From assembly GCF_036320965.1 (NCBI RefSeq), contig NC_092239.1, forward strand, positions 817,820 through 881,819: a stretch of 64,000 bases of DNA, given 5' to 3'. The notes below the pieces were generated by a model. The model searched no databases and was not told the origin of the DNA. It worked only from the letters and a program-made list of their open reading frames with translations. Positions 45,279-64,000 of the stretch are shown piece by piece. Position 1 is the stretch's first letter, and each line of letters starts with the position of its first letter. The DNA comes from Panulirus ornatus. Its lineage: Eukaryota; Arthropoda; Malacostraca; Decapoda; Palinuridae. The position numbers were made by a program, and so were the translations under genes.

Positions 45279-46397
45279 TTTTTTTTTTTTTTTTTTTTTT
45301 AATACTTTGTCGCTGTCTCCCGCGTTTGCGAGGTAGCGCAAGGAAACAGACGAAAGAAATGGCCCAACCCTCCCCATACACATGTACATACACACGTCCA
45401 CACACGCAAATATACATACCTACACAGCTTTCCATGGTTTACCCCGGACGCTTCACATGCCTTGATTCAATCCACTGACAGCACGTCAACCCCTGTATAC
45501 CACATCGCTCCAATTCACTCTATTCCTTGCCCTCCTTTCACCCTCCTGCATGTTCAGGCCCCGATCACACAAAATCCTCTTCACTCCATCTTTCCACCTC
45601 CAATTTGGTCTCCCTCTTCTCCTCGTTCCCTCCACCTCCGACACATATATCCTCTTGGTCAATCTTTCCTCACTCATTCTCTCCATGTGCCCAAACCATT
45701 TCAAAACACCCTCTTCTGCTCTCTCAACCACGCTCTTTTTATTTCCACACATCTCTCTCACCCTTACGTTACTTACTCGATCAAACCACCTCACACCACA
45801 CATTGTCCTCAAACATCTCATTTCCAGCACATCCATCCTCCTGCGCACAACTCTATCCATAGCCCACGCCTCGCAACCATACAACATTGTTGGAACTACT
45901 ATTCCTTCAAACATACCCATTTTTGCTTTCCGGGATAATGTTCTCGACTTCCACACATTTTTCAAGGCTCCCAAAATTTTCGCCCCCTCCCCCACCCTAT
46001 GATCCACTTCCGCTTCCATGGTTCCATCCGCTGACAGATCCACTCCCAGATATCTAAAACACTTCACTTCCTCCAGTTTTTCTCCATTCAAACTCACCTC
46101 CCAATTGACTTGACCCTCAACCCTACTGTACCTAATAACCTTGCTCTTATTCACATTTACTCTTAACTTTCTTCTTCCACACACTTTACCAAACTCCGTC
46201 ACCAGCTTCTGCAGTTTCTCACATGAATCCGCCACCAGCGCTGTATCATCAGCGAACAACAACTGACTCACTTCCCAAGCTCTCTCATCCCCAACAGACT
46301 TCATACTTGCCCCTCTTTCCAAGACTCTTGCATTTACCTCCCTAACAACCCCATCCATAAACAAATTAAACAACCATGGAGACATCACACACCCCTG
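45279..46397 (-). mobile_element. RTE-like LINE copy R6, 5'-truncated, short 3' UTR
   Basis: The minus-strand copy runs from 46397 (RT block B) through the C-terminal region to the short 3' UTR and the tail at 45303-45345, then poly(A) and (TA)n. The coding part is open throughout with no stop or frameshift that I can see, so it is young. At its 5' end it is fused directly to a plus-strand RTE tail at 46396-46443. Confidence 0.9.
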
Positions 46398-46398
46398 C
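45486..46398 (-). pseudogene. RTE reverse transcriptase fragment (R6), open frame
   Basis: Starts in block B ([20 protein letters not shown]) and continues [72 protein letters not shown] and RGRPNWRWKDGVKRI to the family stop at 45486-45488. Blocks 0 to A of the RT are missing through 5' truncation, so no enzyme can be made. Confidence 0.88.
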
Positions 46399-46435
46399 GC
46401 TACCTCGCAAACGCGGGAGACAGCGACAAAGCAAA

Positions 46436-46443
<8 letters not shown>
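46396..46443 (+). mobile_element. Opposite-strand solo RTE tail fused to R6
   Basis: The plus strand reads GCGCTACCTCGCAAACGCGG, then GAGACAGCGACAAAGC, poly(A) and (TA)n: the terminal ~40 bp of the RTE. It joins R6 at CCCCTG/CGCTACC with a microhomology of about 3 nt (TGC). The locus therefore has outward-facing tails at both ends. Confidence 0.9.

Positions 46444-46483
<40 letters not shown>
46444..46483. repeat. (TA)n microsatellite
   Basis: (TA)n after the solo tail, matching the one on the other side of R6. Confidence 0.95.
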
Positions 46484-46486
<3 letters not shown>

Positions 46487-47560
46487 CACACATAACTCTT
46501 TATGAGTGATTTATGCATTATGTAATCTGGTATTCGAGAGCATTTGAATCTACTAACATGCATACATATACATGTTGTGTATGTCTGAAGTGTGTTATGT
46601 GTGTTCTACACCAGACATAAAAGTAAGCATTGTTACAGATAAACTAACAGTCTGATCTCCGCACCTTAACATTGTGCTTAGCAGTAATGAATAAAAGTGT
46701 GTTTCATCCTGATAGTGGTCGTCGGAGACAAGCACATACAAAGAATATGTTACATACTTTTGCTTTGTAGATACGCAGACAGTCACGCATCATTTGTTAT
46801 AAAAAAAAAGTTCATCATTATTGTTATTATTATTATGCTCCCAAGGGATAGTGGATTAATTCTATCCTGGTATTTCCTGTGCGGTAGGAGGGTACTACCA
46901 GGTGTAGGACCGGTGGAGTGAAAGCGCTTCTCTCTCGCGTTAGCAATTTCCAAAAACTGAGAACAGAAGAAACAGCTGAGAAAGGATATCTCAAAGGATA
47001 TCTCCTCGAGGGTTCCGGCTGGGGTATTTGAATGTGTGCGGATGTGACCTGTAAGGGTCAGGTCAAAGGCCTCTGGTGTTCGAGGGTGTAATGAGGATAG
47101 CCTTTTAACCTTTTCGCTGATCGATAAATAATGTCAGTGTTCAGCATATCTTGCGAACACTATATTTGCAGAAGAGTTACGAGTTCCTATATTTTCTGCC
47201 TCACATGATCTTCCACGGTATGCCATCACTGTGGCTACATATGTTGCCATATCTTATTCGTTCAATACCATAAACTGTTGACGTAGATTTTTACGTCTTG
47301 AATGAATCAATTATCTTACAGTAATTATTCTACAATGAAAACAGTAATAATATAAATTGTAAGTAGATAAAGCACGTTAAATGATAACTGAGCAGGGATA
47401 ATTTGTTATCATATTCAAAAATTCTCGAATGGTTTACAATAATTTCATGTCTGGTGCGGGAAATGAAAAACAAAGATGTTAAAAAACGAATGCTATGTCA
47501 CTGTTAAAATAGACTCACATGAGGTGAACACATAAGAATTTAGCTACAATGATTTCTCAG
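46484..47560. other. Intergenic; no gene seen
   Basis: No recognisable structure. Confidence 0.5.
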
Positions 47561-48137
<577 letters not shown>

Positions 48138-48777
48138 TATATCATCGCTGACCCGTCTGTAAACAAATCAGTTATTCTTCGAGTGTGACATGTCGTCTGG
48201 CGATTGTATGAAAGTCTGGTGATGACTGTAATGTCTTCCTGGTGGAGGGTTATCATTCAAAAGCCCCCAGCTCACGTTACGCATACGTCACATGTGTTTT
48301 GAAGACTCTTCGTTCGACGGTTGCATTTGCTTTTGACGACCCACAGAGGTCAGGTCATCATATCCAGGTGTCTTCAAGTTCTGATTGAGAGCTATACAAT
48401 CACGATCATTGATGCTCGCATCGTGTTCAAGGAAAGATAAATATCAAATTGTATTCCGTGATAATTTTCTAAGAAAGTATTTGTGTGAATACCATGTTAT
48501 TCTGAGTTTGTGATATTTCCCACACAGGATACCAACAATTAGTTCAGGTCCAGACTCTATACAATTTGTGGCTCTCACGGCCACAGGACCAGAGTTCCAC
48601 GTTGTCGTCCAGCACTTCAAATAGTGACAAGCTTCTTTATGAAATGTCATATAGATTGTAATTCACATATTACTTTATAATTTTGAAGGTAATGCTTATA
48701 AAGTTATTATGTTTTTTATTCATAAGCTTACGATGGTCAAAGGATATATATAAACAACACCGAATTAATTAATTCAC

Positions 48778-49125
48778 ATGAATAGTAAATTGAAGTCCTA
48801 TAAAAAATCTTATCTCTTATTTCCAATCTCATTTTTAGCGTTGATCCTAGTCTTCGTTCACTCAGGAAGCTATGCTAACTTACCTCTGCCACAAAGTGCA
48901 TCATTATACTACTGGGCCAGGTACACCGCAGATGAAATCATCTGTGTGCAAAACTACCTCCTTCGTAGAGTTATGCAGGAGGGAACTCAAATTTGCAGAG
49001 AGAATATTGCCAGTTTTGGTGGACTTCCTCCAGAAACTATCAATAATAATCTGCCCACGTGCTCTAGGCGGTGTGATTACCTATCCAATTTTTTTATCTG
49101 GATTTTTTTATCTGACTTTTTATAG
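48778..49125 (+). CDS. Hypothetical small secreted protein (weak candidate)
   Basis: A 115-codon frame. After a Lys-rich start it has a hydrophobic run (residues about 13-27, LLFPISFLALILVFV) followed by small residues (HSGSYA), which looks like a signal peptide cleaved near residue 33. Four cysteines follow (contexts EIICVQ, TQICRE, PTCSRRCDY). A TATATAAA word lies at 48746-48753, about 25 bp before the ATG, which is too close to leave a normal 5' UTR. The C-terminus turns Phe/Trp-rich from a T-rich stretch. I recognise no family, and it may be chance. Confidence 0.2.
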   Translation: MNSKLKSYKKSYLLFPISFLALILVFVHSGSYANLPLPQSASLYYWARYTADEIICVQNYLLRRVMQEGTQICRENIASFGGLPPETINNNLPTCSRRCDYLSNFFIWIFLSDFL

Positions 49126-50466
49126 GTAATGATTTCCTCAAGCCAGTGCGCTAAGGTTCGTGTATTCCCGCGAGTGAGAGGGTGCTTCGTTCCAAGGTAG
49201 GTACTTAAAGTCATGGACAAATGTTCTGCGACACATTTGAAGTTCTAAAGTCCTGGTACACGTTTGGTCCAATTTGTACAGAGTATTGAGTCTCTCCCAG
49301 TGTAGACGGAAGGCTACGTACAGCTACGTTCAGACATATCGCAGGATTTTTGTTCAGACTCCACCTGGTTAATTCTCTATCCTCTTCACCATCAACCCCT
49401 GGGGATCGCTGTACCAATGGTGATTTATAAAGTAATTGTTGAGTTCCACAGTGGAAGTCTGCGATACTTTTTGTCGACTGTCCTCTGGCTCTTGCCGAAG
49501 GACTGAGGTTCTAATATGTTTAGTTATATAGCCCCAGGACGCCTCCCACTAAGCTCTTGCAACTTTGGGGCTGGTCTCCATGAAAGAGCAGGAAAAGCAT
49601 AGACATCTCTGAGAGAGAATATCCCCGATGGTCCTTTACTCCAACCCGGCTACTGTCAATAACAAAGACTTGCCGAAGACTCCCTTCCACAAGCCATGCA
49701 ATCACCCACAATCGATGAACAGTGTTAAAGCTTTAACAAAGCCTATGAAAAGCACATAAACAAATCAACAGCCTTTTTAATGTATGACTAACGTTTATGG
49801 TGAGGATTCTGATCTAACTAACCAGTCGATAGCCGCTGTCTCTGGCAACAAGTACACCTTCCTCTTCTTTGACATGAATATCTTTTCCTCACCCCTTCCA
49901 ATGCTCCTTTTCAATCTGAACGAGATTTCGACAGGTCGCCAATTACCGCAACCCCATATAAATGATGTATGATGTATCGTTTATTTCAGTACTGATATAT
50001 CTCATGAAATAACAATTTAAGCATGCGACACCCTGATCTTTATGATTAAAGGTTTCTCTTAAAAACGTCTGATGCGGGACTTTAAAGGAGGCCAGCCAGT
50101 TGAGTTTTACAGCCAGACGACACTATACGAAAAACTGCTGCAAATTAGAATTATACCAGTATTAAGGAAGTAATTTCTTTACCAAAGAAGGCGAAGATGT
50201 ATTACAAAGTCTTCTCCTTGGCTGTACGTGAAGTAATATCGAAAACGTTAACACACATTACTGATTTATCAAAAGGTCAGCCAGCACATCTATGCTCATG
50301 GTAACTGTTGAACAATAGGCGTAGGCGTATGAATTACGCTAACCACCTTCCAATTATAATACTCTTAGTAAATGGAAACTTCAAGTTTAATGTCCTGAGG
50401 GTAAGCGTAGGTAATTACTTGACCCTGTCCAGGTAGCTTCATTCTTTTTATCATGATGAACAGAGC

Positions 50467-50548
50467 AATCATCCATCCCTCTCATCCATCCCTCTCATTC
50501 ATCCCGCTCATCCATCCCTCTCATCCATGCCTCTCATCCATCCATCCC
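50467..50548. repeat. 13-bp (CATCCATCCCTCT)n minisatellite
   Basis: Five to six units of CATCCATCCCTCT with single changes (CATTCATCCCGCT, CATCCATGCCTCT). Confidence 0.85.
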
Positions 50549-52235
50549 AGACTGACGAGACCTCATTTGACCTGACTCATTTGTCCGGACTGGGGGATGG
50601 GTGTAATCTCTCGCCTGATAAATCACTACTATCATTTGATCGTAGTTGAAATACACCTGAATAACTATAATTATGTCTGATTATGTGGCAGCAAGCTAGC
50701 ATCCCAGGGAACTGGGTGCTCTTGCTTCGTTGCTAGCCTGCGGATCTCGGCAAAACTAATTCTCCCAAACGAAGGTGAAGCTATGCATTTGCTGTATCCC
50801 ATGTGAAAGAAGTTATCGATAAACATATAGATAGATACGTAAATATCTTGATAGATATTCAGATGACCTCATTTTGTTTGGCCAAGAAAAAAGAAGGTTT
50901 GAAGGGGATATAACACAAGTTTTCAAAATCATCAAATCCTACATCCGTCTCGATGTAAGGAACTATGCAAGATTAGGTCGCCTTAAAAGACTCGTAGTTT
51001 TGCTGTAAATAAGGCAAAAAAAAAATAACAGGGTCGTTAACATATGGAAAGACTTAATCAATAACGCAAATACGCTGAAAAATGTAATGGACGAATACCT
51101 CCTCGCTTGAAGTCCATGGCTGACCTTATTTGCGTCTCTTTAGCTGAAAATATTTATTGGCACCTTCCAGTCCTAATCCTTGTCTTTCCTTCTCTCTCCA
51201 CACCAAGCTCACACATTTCTTGCATCCACCATAAACAGCCTCAGAAGGACCCCGCAGTCTCTTAGTGCTTCCATTTATATTCTCATTGTTTACTATAGGC
51301 CAACAGACCTTCGTTAAAGTACCATGGCTGTGACTATACCACCAGATCAGGAGACCATCATTCATGCTGAATATTTGATAAACTTACACTGATGATACCA
51401 GCAGATACCTACGAACCCTTCCCTTAGACCATCAGATAAATGAAAATAATCACTCCATCTCTTACCTTACTGACAGCCCAATACTTGATTGTTATCCTTA
51501 ACACACCACAATGATACCTTTTCTGGCCCGTTGTTCTTATTGCACCATAATCAAAGCATCATCAAACCGCTTTTAAACCATCATGACCGATCATATTATA
51601 AACCAGGCAGTCAGCAGTAACTAGACCATTACTGCCAAATCTATAATGACCAGGTCATTCCAGCAGATCCCTGACTGTGTACTGGGCAGAAAACAGATAA
51701 GGTGATTACTCTTATCCCTCAGGCTAGAAGGTCTTACCGAGGATGGGAATTACTTTAGAGAATTCAGCGATTTGATATCATTAAGATCAATCTTTACGGA
51801 ATGTTTATATCTTTTCACAAGCGCTTCCAGCACATTGTCACGATACGAAAACATATCTTTGGTTAAAGAATATTATCAAAATGGAATTCTTAAGGAGATT
51901 ATTAACTCACCGCCATTTATGAATGAAAGACTCACGGTTCAGGCCACTGATGAAGCCTAGTTCCAGAAAGACTCATTCAGACTGTGGTTGAGTCTTGTAT
52001 ATTGTTACTGAAGCTTTTAGGTCCCGTTTGACGAAGAGATATTTAAAAGGCAGCTCAATTCTGCTCTCATTGACCTTTATGAGATTTATTTTTCTTCCTC
52101 CGCACGGAATGCAGAGCCTTGGCATTCAGGGCTTCCGTTAGGGTTAGGAAACAAGATATAGATAGTAACTCGAGTGTTATGGTCCGCCTGGCGCAACCCT
52201 TACATTACAGCTCTTTTGAATTTTGATGTATTTAT

Positions 52236-52494
<259 letters not shown>

Positions 52495-52504
52495 CAAATA
52501 ATAA

Positions 52505-52738
<234 letters not shown>

Positions 52739-52749
52739 TGGGTTTGTGT

Positions 52750-59095
<6,346 letters not shown>

Positions 59096-59096
59096 A

Positions 59097-59212
59097 GGAG
59101 AACAGCACTGTATAAGGTAAGGTGTATAGCAGTGCATAAGGTAAGATGTACAGCAGTGCATAGGGTAAGGTATTCAGTAGTGTATAAGGTACGGTGTACA
59201 GCTGTGTCCAAA
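59097..59212. repeat. 24-bp-type degenerate tandem repeat
   Basis: The unit GCAGTGTATAAGGTAAGGTG, then TACA, recurs four to five times with changes (GCAGTGCATAAGGTAAGATG, GCAGTGCATAGGGTAAGGTA, GTAGTGTATAAGGTACGGTG). The minus strand reads as an eight-residue LLYTLPYA-like repeat. Confidence 0.75.
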
Positions 59213-59660
59213 AGACTTTTTTGCCAACCAAGAAAAAGAAACAGGCAGATGTCCTGATCAAGGTTTCTTCAGAATAGACTTCCATTATCTCAACTACTTG
59301 TGCGGTAAATATGATAATTTGTGTCCTTGATACATGACAGCATGCTGATTGGGGGAGGGGGAGTGTTATGGTAAACAGACGACCATGGTTGGGGTAATGG
59401 TAGAGAGGAGATTATGTGCTTGTTGAGGGTACTCTGAAGACCATGGGTGGAGTGACGGTAAACATGTTACAACACCGATATCTTTCCTATGTTACCTTCT
59501 CACTTCTGAACTTCACAATGTATGACCGCTAGTAGGTGTGACGATATCTTGTCCCATAACAAAACAAGATGAACTCGTCCAGTCAGATCTTGGCGAACGT
59601 TGTGAATCTTTTGCCTGGTGTATTTAAGAATCGCTTTGATAATGCTCGTTGGGAATGGTC

Positions 59661-59980
59661 ACCACTGGTCGGGGCAGGGCACCACAGGTTGGGGCAGGGC
59701 ATCACTGGTCGGGGCAGGGCACCACTGGTCGGGGCAGGGCATCACTGGTCGGGGCAGGGCACCACAGGTTGGGGCAGGGCATCACTGGTCGGGGCAGGGC
59801 ACCACTGGTCGGGGCAGGGCATCACTGGTCGGGGCAGGGCACCACTGGTCGGGGCAGGGCATCACTGGTCGGGGCAGGGCACCACAGGTTGGGGCAGGGC
59901 ATCACTGGTCGGGGCAGGGCACCACTGGTCGGGGCAGGGCATCACTGGTCGGGGCAGGGCACCACTGGTCGGGGCAGGAC
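59661..59980. repeat. 20-bp minisatellite, 16 units with higher-order order
   Basis: Sixteen exact 20-bp units with three variants of the first ten bases: A = ACCACTGGTC, B = ACCACAGGTT, C = ATCACTGGTC; the second half is GGGGCAGGGC throughout (GGGGCAGGAC in the last). Order: A B C A C B C A C A C B C A C A. Variants are otherwise identical, so the array expanded recently, apparently in blocks starting with B. All three plus-strand frames are open because of the repeat, giving Gly/His/Arg-rich frames that I do not call genes. Confidence 0.95.
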
Positions 59981-59999
59981 ACCAAACACTGCTCTCTTG

Positions 60000-60510
60000 C
60001 GGATAGACTGGTACCCGTCTTCGTCTGTATGAGTGTGTATGGGCTCTCCTGTCTTTGTTTTTGTATCTGCCAGTCTGTGGTTGTATGTGCACATACGTTT
60101 TACTACATGTGTGTTTCCTGTTTCTTAGTGTTTGCCTGCTTATTTGTCTGGGTACTCGCCCAGACCTTCGTCTATTCGTCTAAAGATAAAATCCTTCACC
60201 ACTGAACAACGGATCTTGACAATATTTTACAGACACATCAGTAAGAAGGCAGAAAATAGATATTTTGGTTTGCTGTATGCAAATGAGAGGCCAAAATCAC
60301 ACAGTCATAAAATCATGGATCACGGGGTTGTGAAGTCTCCATCACCGGGACGAATCATTCCTTTCGTTTTATAAGAATTATATATACAGCTTCGTCATTT
60401 TGATCTGTGTGGTGCCATTTGCATCAAGGAGATATCACGTCTGTCTTAACCAACTAATGAAAGTGATTTGCACGAATACTAACTTAATCCATCTTGCAGC
60501 AGTCGGTCCA
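60000..60510. other. Intergenic; no gene seen
   Basis: Unique-looking sequence between the minisatellite and SINE S4. Confidence 0.5.
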
Positions 60511-60828
<318 letters not shown>

Positions 60829-60980
60829 GATGGATTTTTTTCACGCACTGTTTTATATAACGTAAAAAATCCATTTGATTTTAGCTCCTTGTGTCCACTG
60901 TCAGCTGAATGTACGCAACAGAGGCGTTGGGTCGGGTAGTAAAGTCGAATCATGCTCATAACTTCATGTATTACACTTTC

Positions 60981-60982
<2 letters not shown>

Positions 60983-61075
<93 letters not shown>
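60983..61075. repeat. (GA)n microsatellite
   Basis: About 92 bp of uninterrupted GA. Confidence 0.95.
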
Positions 61076-61077
<2 letters not shown>

Positions 61078-64000
61078 AATGTTCCTTCATGCGTCAGGTC
61101 AACCCTGCACTCAGTGCGACCTCTGATTTTGTCAAAATTCTTGAACAATTTAGTTTTCATGCATTGGTTTCTGCAAATTGAACTATATTGCGTTAGTATT
61201 ATAAGTCAAACACATCCCACTGAAGAAGCACTGACGGCCTTACCTGTGCACGTATACTTAACAACAGTTGCTCTGACCAGTATGGAAACTTTAACTGGTT
61301 CCAAGCAATCTGTCATGGTCTGTTACTTCGTAACTCGTAAACCACTACCTGCTTAATATGATAATGCCTTAGCAGGTGTGTAAGAGGTAACCTTTGTTTT
61401 GAAGACCTTAGGATATAGGATGAACAAAAAGACTGTTGGCCTATGGCAAGGCTAGCCATAAGTTTACACACTAAGATGGCTGAGGTTAAGATAGAAGTCT
61501 CTCCCGACCTTCCACTCCCTTCAGCAACAACGGTCGACAGAAAAAGGAATCGAAAAAAATATTGTATTGTTGAAGTTAAGCAAAAGCCCAATGGGTTAAG
61601 TCATGATCAAGGAGTGATGTCCTCCTACTCAAGGGACTAAGCCACTGTATAAAAGGATTAAGTGGTTCTGTTCGCGGGTTTAAGCTATACTGTTCACATT
61701 CCGCCTCACACACCCACATACGTCCACTCTTGCTCTTCTTGCTGTACACCTGGGTCTTCACTCACTCAAACCTGTTCTATGACCTCTCTTCTAACTGTTA
61801 CTTCTCTTAATGACTTTTTCATTGTTCCTCATATTCGCACAGAAATAATGCGGCATTTGACTTTCGGATATTCATACACAGATAATGTTAGTACGCACTG
61901 AAACACAGAGAATTGATTAAGTTAGAGCGTGTACCAGTTTTTAAGTATTAAACTTTACTCTTATCTGTACTGTAGAAGGATATAATTCAGCCTCAGAAAA
62001 ATAGTAAAGTGTAACCGAAAAGAGAAGAAAAGCCATCGTAGATCACTTCCTAGATAATCAAGACACACCACTCTGGAAAGAACTAAATAATAAGATTATT
62101 TCACTGAATATATAAGATTAAGGAAAGCTAATTAGATACCGTTTCAGAAGGTAGGAGGGTATAGTGATATAGTGATATAGTGATATAGGTGAAAGAGATG
62201 TATAAAAAAGATCACCATATAAGATTGTTGTCAGTATTGAATTTGACATGGTAGTGTTACGGGTATGGTACAAACTCCGTGCTGTTGACCATTGTATACA
62301 AGAACAAACTTACCATGTTTGCTTTGTGGGAGAAAGTATGTAGAACAGAAAGTGATTTATCGACTCTTGAAAGGTGGATCTTCATAAGAAACTTGAAACA
62401 GTATTATGATATACACCCTTGTCGATACGAGATGAAGCTGGATACTTATGTTAGCGAGAAGGGAAAACCAAGTGTCTTTGGAGAATTGTAATCATCAAAA
62501 TGAGGAAGGCGGCTTGCTGGACACCAGTTGGCCTGGATGATCAAATTACCTGCATAGATGATAAACTGAAATTCATCTTGGGTATTCCCCGCCGAGGTCA
62601 GCCGTGTCTCCTTCCACATTCCCAACCACAGACACCTTCCAGGGTTTTGTCGGACACGTGTAAAAAGTAAGCCTGACCAACAGTGAATTGTGCAGACTTA
62701 AAGCTGATTTTCCCCAGCTAGTTAGAAAGACTCACAAAGTACAGCGTTAGTCTATGCAAATAACGTGACTAGGCTAAATCAGCACAGAATAGTTGCCTTA
62801 TATTAAAAGTTTTCTGTTGCTTAGACTCTTGAAGTCTTCGACCAACCATCAACTATTAGCGTCTTGCTCACTGAATAAATAACCAGAAATCCGTTTCTAA
62901 GATCGCTCTTATAAAACTTTTTAGTTCCAGCATGATGTACACCAATTTTTCATGGAACTTTATGTATGATTCCCCGCCTTATGGGCAGTCATTGCAAGAT
63001 GAGATAACCAATTTTCTTTGGAAGTATCTTGGCCTAAAATTCTATAAATGTATAATGTTTTTGAAAACGTTTCCTTATAAATAATCTCGATTATGATAAC
63101 ATATTGGTATAATAAAATCTGTTGACTCTCACTTGATATATCGTGTCATTGAATCTATTTATCTATCTATAAGAAGCATTGAGTATTGATTTGTCTGATG
63201 TTTATATATCCTTACATATCTAGCTGTAGCGTGTGTTCGGACTGCTATGACAGGACGTTGAACCATTAATAACAAAATGGATGATATAAACTACAATACT
63301 GGCAACTAGCACCTTCCTACAAGAATTCTCATTCTTAGCAGTTAACATACCTAAAAATGGTTCTCATGATAAGCACATCCAGTTCTGAAGTTTGCTTATA
63401 AATTAATCAGTTTACGAAAGCTCCAGTTCCTGACAATTTTCCTTCATGGCGTTTCATCAGTTATGTGTTTTTTTTTATAAGGTTGGGAGTAAGTAAAGTT
63501 TTCTCTCTAAAGATATATGAAATTTGTTCTGATTTTACATTTTCATTTAATGGATTCATTATCGTACTATTTATGACATGTCACTAGCTTTCTGATTTTC
63601 AGTACGTACCCTCAGCTTATTTCAATACATTACCCCTAATATCCACCCTTAGACCACAAGTTAAATTGGTACGGTAAAACTGGATAATGAGTATTACTGT
63701 ATAAGAAATAACAGAACAAAATTTTTCAGAAATACTTCTCTGTTAGATTTATCGGGAAACAACAGATTCTATAGTGATATTGTGCAATTACTTTTTTTAA
63801 ATAAAATTATGGTGGGTAAGTATATGTGCCAGTAACAGGAATGTATGTGAAGAATCCGCTGTAAACTTCTGATTCGTACATGTGTCGTCACTGAAGGTAG
63901 AAGGTACCACGCTTGGCTCTCCTCTGTGTCCGGACTACGAAACCTTCCATTATGCAATACAGACGACCAGGAAACGCTGTATTAACAAGCTCGACGGAGC
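61076..64000. other. Intergenic; no gene seen
   Basis: No motif-bearing frame. A small 9-bp repeat (ATAGTGATAT type) lies at 62160-62188. The rest is A/T-rich unique-looking sequence. Confidence 0.5.

Noticed and set aside
45462..46002. 150-codon frames antisense to the RTE copies (also near 12021, 15111, 20827, 25995, 37906)
   Set aside because: They are shadows of the RT coding strand; they recur only because the LINE recurs.
59661..59980. CRISPR-like array
   Set aside because: Units are contiguous with no unique spacers, and the window is from an animal-type genome.
59569..60205. Gly/His/Arg-rich open frames over the 20-bp minisatellite
   Set aside because: All three frames are open at once, as expected from a 20-bp repeat without stops; there is no independent coding evidence.
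61313..61640. Overlapping 92- and 65-codon frames on opposite strands
   Set aside because: No motif, signal peptide or splice context; length is within chance for this amount of sequence.

Overview
This window looks like intergenic DNA from a large, repeat-rich animal genome. Nothing in it resembles a bacterial gene layout, and I found no convincing host exon. The mix of very long (TA)n, (GA)n, (CA)n and (ATT)n arrays, an RTE-like LINE with many truncated copies, a CR1/Rex-like LINE relic and a tRNA-headed SINE fits an arthropod. A decapod crustacean is my best guess, but that is inference; no sequence here proves it.

Layout. 1-11.2 kb: mostly single-copy-looking DNA with degenerate minisatellites (827-902, 4176-4321, 4587-4823, 5180-5480) and CA/GA arrays. 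11.2-15.9 kb: two RTE copies, R1 (-) and R2 (+), head to head across an (ATT)n array. 15.9-20.4 kb: unrecognised sequence with a C/A-rich, G-poor segment. 20.5-22.4 kb: RTE copy R3 (-) ending in a 336-bp (TA)n tract. 23.6-24.1 kb: SINE copy S1 with a clear tRNA-like head, beside a (TA)n(GA)n array. 25.6-27.5 kb: RTE copy R4 (+), a 35-bp solo RTE tail and a near-perfect foldback hairpin, all embedded in (TA)n. 29-32.5 kb: minisatellites, GA arrays and an artefact-like homopolymer block (30.92-31.33 kb). 35.5-38.7 kb: an inverted RTE endonuclease fragment, SINE S2, then the best-preserved RTE reverse transcriptase (R5, +). 39.4-40.4 kb: a decayed CR1/Rex-type LINE. 43.2-48.2 kb: RTE copies R8 (-), R6 (-, with an opposite-strand solo tail) and R7 (-). 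52.2-52.8 kb: an inverted pair of SINEs (S3a/S3b). 57-61.1 kb: (TA)n, a 16-unit 20-bp minisatellite, SINE S4 and a GA array. 61.1-64 kb: nothing recognised.

How the parts work together. The RTE-like LINE (AP-type endonuclease, then reverse transcriptase) and the SINE share the same 3' terminus, a 28-nt potential stem-loop (CGCTACCTCGC, a 4-nt loop-like NAAC, then GCGGGA and a CG-closing arm). This is the expected signature of a SINE mobilised by that LINE. Copies sit repeatedly inside (TA)n or (ATT)n arrays, often with microsatellite on both flanks. Several loci are paired inserts whose 3' tails face outward (11.5-15.8, 45.3-46.4 and 52.3-52.6 kb; partly 35.6-38.6 and 23.6-23.9 kb). That recurring geometry is the most interesting signal here. 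It could reflect two-sided target-primed reverse transcription, twin-priming-like inversion, or assembly or recombination artefacts in TA-rich DNA.
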